A DNA stretch of 40,340 bases, from positions 1 through 40,340 of the forward strand of contig LJNK01000024.1 of assembly GCA_001303025.1 (NCBI GenBank), given 5' to 3'. Position 1 is the stretch's first letter. The number at the start of each line of letters is the position of its first letter. This DNA is from Deltaproteobacteria bacterium SG8_13. Its GTDB lineage: Bacteria > Desulfobacterota > Desulfobacteria > Desulfobacterales > SG8-13. The notes beneath the pieces are model-generated. The model was not told the origin of the DNA, ran no database searches, and was given only the letters and a program-made list of their open reading frames with translations. Shown piece after piece: positions 36,445-40,340 of this stretch. A program made the translations under genes and the position numbers.

Positions 36445-38562
36445 GTGATTGAAGCTGTCATGGTTATGCTTGGGGTAGGCGCCACCTGCGGGGCGGCGTT
36501 GAGCCTGGCCTCGAAAATTTTCTACGTTTACGAAGATCCGCGGATCGCTGAGGTGGAGGGACTGCTGGCCGGCGCCAACTGCGGCGGCTGCGGTTATCCG
36601 GGTTGTGCCGGTGCAGCGGCCGCGGTTGTGGCCGGTGGTGCGCCGCCGGGAGTCTGCGTGGTGGCCGACATGGAAACCGCCGTCGCCGTGGCGGGCGTGA
36701 TGGGTATCGATCCAGGGACGATGGAGCCGTTTTTGTCTCTGAACACCTGCGATGGGGGCAACCGGGCCGAAGACCGCTTCGAATACATGGGGGTGAACAC
36801 CTGCCAGGCGCTGTCTGCTTTGTACGGCGGCAAACGGGAGTGCCGGGTCGGCTGCCTGGGACTCGGCGATTGCATCCGTTCCTGCAAGTTTGACGCCATC
36901 CACATGGGTGAAGACGGCTATCCGGTAGCAGACGAGACCAAGTGCGTGGGCTGCGGCGCATGCGAGAAGGCCTGCCCGAAATCGATTCTGACGGTCCGGA
37001 CCATGTCCCAGCGGCTGCTGCACTTCAACCAGCAAGACAACGCCCTGGCGCCTTGTCAGCAGACCTGTCCGGCCGAAATCGATATTCCCACCTACATCGA
37101 TTGCATCCGCCGGGGAGATTACGAAGGGGCCGTGGACACGATCAGGGAACGCAACCCCCTGCTGCTGACCTGCGGCCGTGTATGTCCACATCCCTGTGAA
37201 GACTACTGCCGGCGGGGATTGGCGGAAGAACCGGTGTCGATCAATCAGCTCAAGCGATTCGTTGCCGACTACGAGATGAACTCCGGCAGTCGGCTGCCGA
37301 TCCCCTGCGCGCCCGACACCGGGAAAAAAATCGCCGTGGTGGGCGGCGGCCCGGCCGGGTTGACCTGCGCCTATTTTCTGCGGCGGTTGGGACACGGCGT
37401 GACGATTTTCGACATGATGCCCAAACTCGGCGGCATGGTGCGCTACGGCATCCCGGAATACCGCCTGCCCAAGAAGGTGCTCGAATGGGAAATCGAAGGG
37501 ATCCTCGACCTGGGTATCGATCACCGGCCGAACGTGAAACTGGGGGCCGATTTCGACATTCAGAGCCTGAAAGATGAGGGTTTCGACGCCATTTTCCTCG
37601 GTGTCGGTGCATGGAAGGACTACAGCCTGCGGGCAGAAGGCGAGGATTTGAAAGGCTGTTTCACGGGAATCGACTTTCTGACCCGCTTCGCCGTGGACCA
37701 GCAGTCGGCCGAGCCTGCCCGCGATATTCCCATCGGTCGCAAGTGTATCGTCATCGGCGGCGGCAACACCGCCATCGACTGTGTTCGAACACTGGTGCGG
37801 CTAGGTGCGGAAGAGGTCTCTATCGTGTATCGACGGACCCGCAAGGAAATGCCGGCCAACGAAGTCGAAATCGTGGCCGCCGAACACGAAGGGGTCCAGT
37901 TTCACTTCCTGGCAGCCCCGACCCGGATCATCGGAGACGACCAGGGACAGGCAACCCACCTGGAGTACCAGAAAATGGAGCTCGGTGAACCGGATGCCAG
38001 CGGCAGGCGCCGGCCGGTACCGATCGAGGGTTCCGAGACGCTGATGGAGACCGACATGGTGATCACGGCCATCGGTCAGGGACCGGACGTATCCTTTATT
38101 TCGGAAAACAGCGACATCAGCAGCCTGGGGGTCACCCGCTGGAATACCATCGATGGCGATCCGGAAACCCTGCAGTCCAACATACCGTATATCTTTGCCG
38201 CCGGAGATGCCTATACCGGTGCATCTTTGGTGGTGGAGGCGATCGGCGGCGGCCGCCGGGCCGCCCGCGCCATTCATCTGTATCTGGCCGAAGAGGATGT
38301 GGTGCCGGTGCCGAAATCGCTGCGCAAAAAGCACATACCCGAGTCGCTGTTCGAGCGGGTGGAAGGCCTGCGTCCCAGCAAGCGGGCCGTTATGCCGGAG
38401 CTTCCGGTAAAAGAAAGGATCCAGGGCTTCGAGGAAGCCGACCTGGTGCTGGCCGAAAAAGACGCCCTGGCCGAAGCCAGCCGCTGCCTGAACTGCTGCC
38501 GGTTGTGCTACAACCCCGACCTGCAAATCAGCAGCGAGCAGCCGGCGGAAGAGTCCGCCTGA
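36445..38562 (+). CDS. rnfB: RnfB fused to a GltD/NfnL-type FAD-NAD(P)H oxidoreductase
   Basis: A 705-aa fusion; ordinary RnfB is about 190-330 aa. The RnfB part has a membrane helix (2-20), the CGGCGYPGC cluster site (46-54), and two ferredoxin sites, CRVGCLGLGDCIRSC (133-147) and CVGCGACEKACP (167-178). From about 200 it becomes GltD-like: CQQTCPAEIDIPTYI and CGRVCPHPCEDYC (two cluster sites), FAD loop VGGGPAGLTCA (299-309), NAD(P)-binding VIGGGNTAIDCVRTL (436-450) with VYRRTRKEMPA, and FAAGDAYTGASLVVEAIGGG (584-603). A last Cys group (681, 684, 685, 688) closes the protein. GTG 36445 follows GGAGGA. It probably couples ferredoxin and NAD(P)H inside one subunit. Confidence 0.94.
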   Translation: MIEAVMVMLGVGATCGAALSLASKIFYVYEDPRIAEVEGLLAGANCGGCGYPGCAGAAAAVVAGGAPPGVCVVADMETAVAVAGVMGIDPGTMEPFLSLNTCDGGNRAEDRFEYMGVNTCQALSALYGGKRECRVGCLGLGDCIRSCKFDAIHMGEDGYPVADETKCVGCGACEKACPKSILTVRTMSQRLLHFNQQDNALAPCQQTCPAEIDIPTYIDCIRRGDYEGAVDTIRERNPLLLTCGRVCPHPCEDYCRRGLAEEPVSINQLKRFVADYEMNSGSRLPIPCAPDTGKKIAVVGGGPAGLTCAYFLRRLGHGVTIFDMMPKLGGMVRYGIPEYRLPKKVLEWEIEGILDLGIDHRPNVKLGADFDIQSLKDEGFDAIFLGVGAWKDYSLRAEGEDLKGCFTGIDFLTRFAVDQQSAEPARDIPIGRKCIVIGGGNTAIDCVRTLVRLGAEEVSIVYRRTRKEMPANEVEIVAAEHEGVQFHFLAAPTRIIGDDQGQATHLEYQKMELGEPDASGRRRPVPIEGSETLMETDMVITAIGQGPDVSFISENSDISSLGVTRWNTIDGDPETLQSNIPYIFAAGDAYTGASLVVEAIGGGRRAARAIHLYLAEEDVVPVPKSLRKKHIPESLFERVEGLRPSKRAVMPELPVKERIQGFEEADLVLAEKDALAEASRCLNCCRLCYNPDLQISSEQPAEESA

Positions 38563-38634
38563 CCCCGCTGGACGCATAGATAAAGCAGCAACAATCCACC
38601 TCGGCGTCCACTGCTGTTGGGCACGGTGCGCATC

Positions 38635-38653
38635 CGGCCGTGAGATACGGCCG
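38635..38653. terminator. inverted repeat between convergent genes
   Basis: CGGCCGT (38635-38641) and ACGGCCG (38647-38653) form a 7-bp stem with a 5-nt loop, and CAT/ATG can extend it past one bulged base. It lies between the rnfB stop and the convergent radical SAM gene. Neither side has a T-run, so it is at most a weak bidirectional terminator. Confidence 0.35.
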
Positions 38654-38661
38654 ATGAGATG

Positions 38662-39849
38662 TTAGAGATCATACAGGTAGTGACACACCTCACAGCCCGC
38701 CGGCGGAGCGGGCATTTTCATTTTGGCTTTCTGCAGGTATTTGAGTCGATCGAATGACGACTGGCCGATCAGGCCTTCCAGGATATTTCCGTCGAGGGAC
38801 TGCACCCGGCTTTCGAACCGCTCCCGGTAAAGGCGGCATGTCTCGGTGTTCCACAGCTCCTGCAGGTTCTGCTCCCGCACGCTGCCGTAGTGCACCTGCG
38901 GGAATCGGACATCTTCGCCCAGGAAGGTGGTCGGGCCTCCGACGGCAAGGTTGATGCAGGGGGCCGCAGTGCCATCGTAGCGGACAAACATCGAATCGCG
39001 TGGATCCTGATCGCACACCGGCTGCTCTTCGGGCGTGAACGGTGTGGCGGTGGTGTCGATCCCCATCTTTCTCGCCAACTTCCGGGCGGCGGCCACGCGC
39101 TGAGCCAGCCCGCGAGTAGACCGGTTTTCCTCGCGGTCGAACAATCCCAGCCCCTTGCCCCGCCCGGCGCGGATGACGTCACACTGCTTGAAGTTGACCT
39201 GGTCCACCCCCAATCGGCTCGCCAGGCGCACGATCTGCTCGACCTGGTGGACGTTCATATTCATCATAACGAAATTGATCATCAGTTTGGGAATGGATCC
39301 GCTTCGCATGCCTGCCAGGTCGGAAACATTACGGCAGACACGCTCGAAGTCCGAGCCGATCCGCAGCTGTTCATACATTTGTCGATCGGCACCATCCATG
39401 GATATGCACACCCAGTCGATGCCGGCCCGCATCAGTTCCCGGGATTTGGCCTCCGACAGCAAAAATCCGTTGGAAAGCAAGCCGGTTTCACAGCCGGCGC
39501 CATGGGCTTCGCTGATCCACTGCACCAGCAGCGGTTGAAGCAACGGCTCCCCGCCGCCGGTGAAATCCACGGAGCGCACCTGGTGCAGAAAAGGTTTCAG
39601 CGCTTTCCAGATCTCCGGGCTCATCAACCCCCGGTTTTCGGCCCTGCGGGCATATTCCGGCCAGGGGCACATCACGCAGCGCAGGTTGCAGGCAAATGCC
39701 GACTCCACCTGCAGCAGTCGCCATGGTCGAGCCTGGCCCGGATCGCTTTTGCCCGCTTGCGTCGATCGGGTGCCCTGAAGGGCCAGTTTGGACCGCAACC
39801 ATTCCGCAATCGACCACCCGCGCTTTTTTCGGCCTATCGTTTCTTTCAC
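38662..39849 (-). CDS. radical SAM protein with SPASM-like C-terminal domain
   Basis: A 395-aa radical SAM enzyme. ACNLRCVMCPW supplies the cluster cysteines (54, 58, 61), VDFTGGGEPLLQP the SAM-binding strand, and LLSNGFLL and WVCISMDGADRQMYEQLR the next strands. The C-terminal region has scattered cysteines (VCDQD, APCIN, ETCRLY and the final GCEVCHYLYDL), as in SPASM domains that carry auxiliary clusters. This type modifies peptides or small molecules; the substrate is unknown. It uses a GTG start with a weak ribosome site. It is 37 bp downstream of the transferase gene on the same strand, so they may work together. Confidence 0.85.
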   Translation of the reverse strand: MKETIGRKKRGWSIAEWLRSKLALQGTRSTQAGKSDPGQARPWRLLQVESAFACNLRCVMCPWPEYARRAENRGLMSPEIWKALKPFLHQVRSVDFTGGGEPLLQPLLVQWISEAHGAGCETGLLSNGFLLSEAKSRELMRAGIDWVCISMDGADRQMYEQLRIGSDFERVCRNVSDLAGMRSGSIPKLMINFVMMNMNVHQVEQIVRLASRLGVDQVNFKQCDVIRAGRGKGLGLFDREENRSTRGLAQRVAAARKLARKMGIDTTATPFTPEEQPVCDQDPRDSMFVRYDGTAAPCINLAVGGPTTFLGEDVRFPQVHYGSVREQNLQELWNTETCRLYRERFESRVQSLDGNILEGLIGQSSFDRLKYLQKAKMKMPAPPAGCEVCHYLYDL

Positions 39850-39886
39850 CAGTTCTGCCTATCGTATGCCCGACGCCGGCACGGTA

Positions 39887-40340
39887 TTATCTCTTCAGCT
39901 GCTCAAGCACGGCCGACAACTCTCCCCACAGCGAAGCGCCCGCCTTCGGCTTGTCCCTGTATACCATTGCCGAGCAATGACGTAAAAACGGCCGTCCGCC
40001 CCATTTTTCCTTGAATCGGCGCACACCGGGATGCAAACCCAAACCGAGGCTGACCGTCTGCTTCGCTTCTGATTGCGCCAACTGCAGCATCTGATGAAAC
40101 AGCAGGTCGGAGGCGCCGGGAACAACGGTCTTTGTGGATCGAAAGTTGAACATGTAAAATGCGCAATCGGCAGAGTCGAGGTCTACAACGCTGAATGCAG
40201 CCAGCCGCGCGCCCTTGCGTGCTTCCAACACCCGGGCGGTCTCCGATCGCTTCAGATACTCACCGATCCGCCTGTAGATAAATACCTGCTCGGATGACAG
40301 CGAACGGGTCTTTATAAAATCGCTTACCAGAAGCTTGTGT
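39887..40340 (-). CDS. FemAB/GNAT-like acyltransferase, 5'-truncated by the window edge
   Basis: Only the C-terminal ~150 residues are in the window; the frame stays open to base 340 of the edge region, so the start lies outside. Readable segments include IYRRIGEYLKRSETARV, LAAFSVVDLDSADCAFYMFNFRS, ASDLLFHQMLQLAQSEAK and LHPGVRRFKEKWGGRPF. The FKxKWGG pattern near the end of an acceptor-binding beta-strand region is typical of FemAB/BioF2-type GNAT-fold proteins. The acceptor and donor cannot be named. It lies upstream of the radical SAM/SPASM gene. Confidence 0.6.
   Translation of the reverse strand, partial: HKLLVSDFIKTRSLSSEQVFIYRRIGEYLKRSETARVLEARKGARLAAFSVVDLDSADCAFYMFNFRSTKTVVPGASDLLFHQMLQLAQSEAKQTVSLGLGLHPGVRRFKEKWGGRPFLRHCSAMVYRDKPKAGASLWGELSAVLEQLKR

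Noticed and set aside
36013-37524. A 503-codon minus-strand frame
   Set aside because: It runs antisense through rnfA, the spacer and rnfB, with no recognisable domain or ribosome site.

Overview
The window is a gene-dense, GC-rich bacterial chromosome segment with short spacers, many ATGA or GTGA-type overlaps, and no tRNA, rRNA, CRISPR array, prophage or insertion sequence that I can see. The gene content points to a strictly anaerobic Gram-negative bacterium, most likely a sulfate-reducing Desulfobacterota (Desulfobacteraceae/Desulfosarcina-like). The reasons are a complete Rnf operon led by a class III-type multihaem cytochrome c, a purH split into two genes, a meso-DAP-type MurE, OmpA and lipoprotein genes, and several radical SAM proteins. 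This placement is inference from gene content; no database search was made.

Layout. 1-1605 (+): the end of rsmI, overlapped by an OmpA-type lipoprotein. 1611-6375 (-): recD2, trmO and an acetoacetate-CoA ligase. 6557-8735 (+): an L-threonine aldolase and an Old Yellow Enzyme-type flavoprotein. 8769-12563 (-): a flavin-binding split-barrel protein, an HD phosphohydrolase, the two halves of PurH, and a small lipoprotein. 12564-13271: a long regulatory spacer. 13272-29545 (+): the division and cell wall (dcw) cluster mraZ-rsmH-ftsL-ftsI-murE-murF-mraY-murD-ftsW-murG-murC-ftsQ-ftsA-ftsZ, with no murB or ddl. 29839-31584 (+): a large radical SAM protein. 31756-38562 (+): pentahaem cytochrome c, rnfC, D, G, E, A, B. 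38662-40340 (-): a radical SAM/SPASM protein and a truncated FemAB/GNAT-like transferase.

How the parts work together. The dcw cluster makes lipid II from UDP-MurNAc precursors (MurC-G, MraY), polymerises and cross-links it at the septum (FtsW, FtsI), and holds the divisome scaffold (FtsZ, FtsA, FtsQ, FtsL). It starts with a strong sigma70-like promoter overlapped by three 10-bp MraZ-type boxes, so MraZ probably represses its own operon.

The most interesting part is the Rnf operon. Its RnfC keeps both [4Fe-4S] motifs but lacks the glycine-rich NADH/FMN signature of ordinary RnfC proteins. Its RnfB is about three times longer than usual because a complete GltD/NfnL-type FAD-NAD(P)H oxidoreductase is fused behind the ferredoxin domain. 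A membrane-anchored cytochrome with five CXXCH motifs precedes rnfC. Together these suggest a rewired Rnf in which pyridine nucleotide enters through RnfB and electrons may also pass to periplasmic c-type cytochromes.
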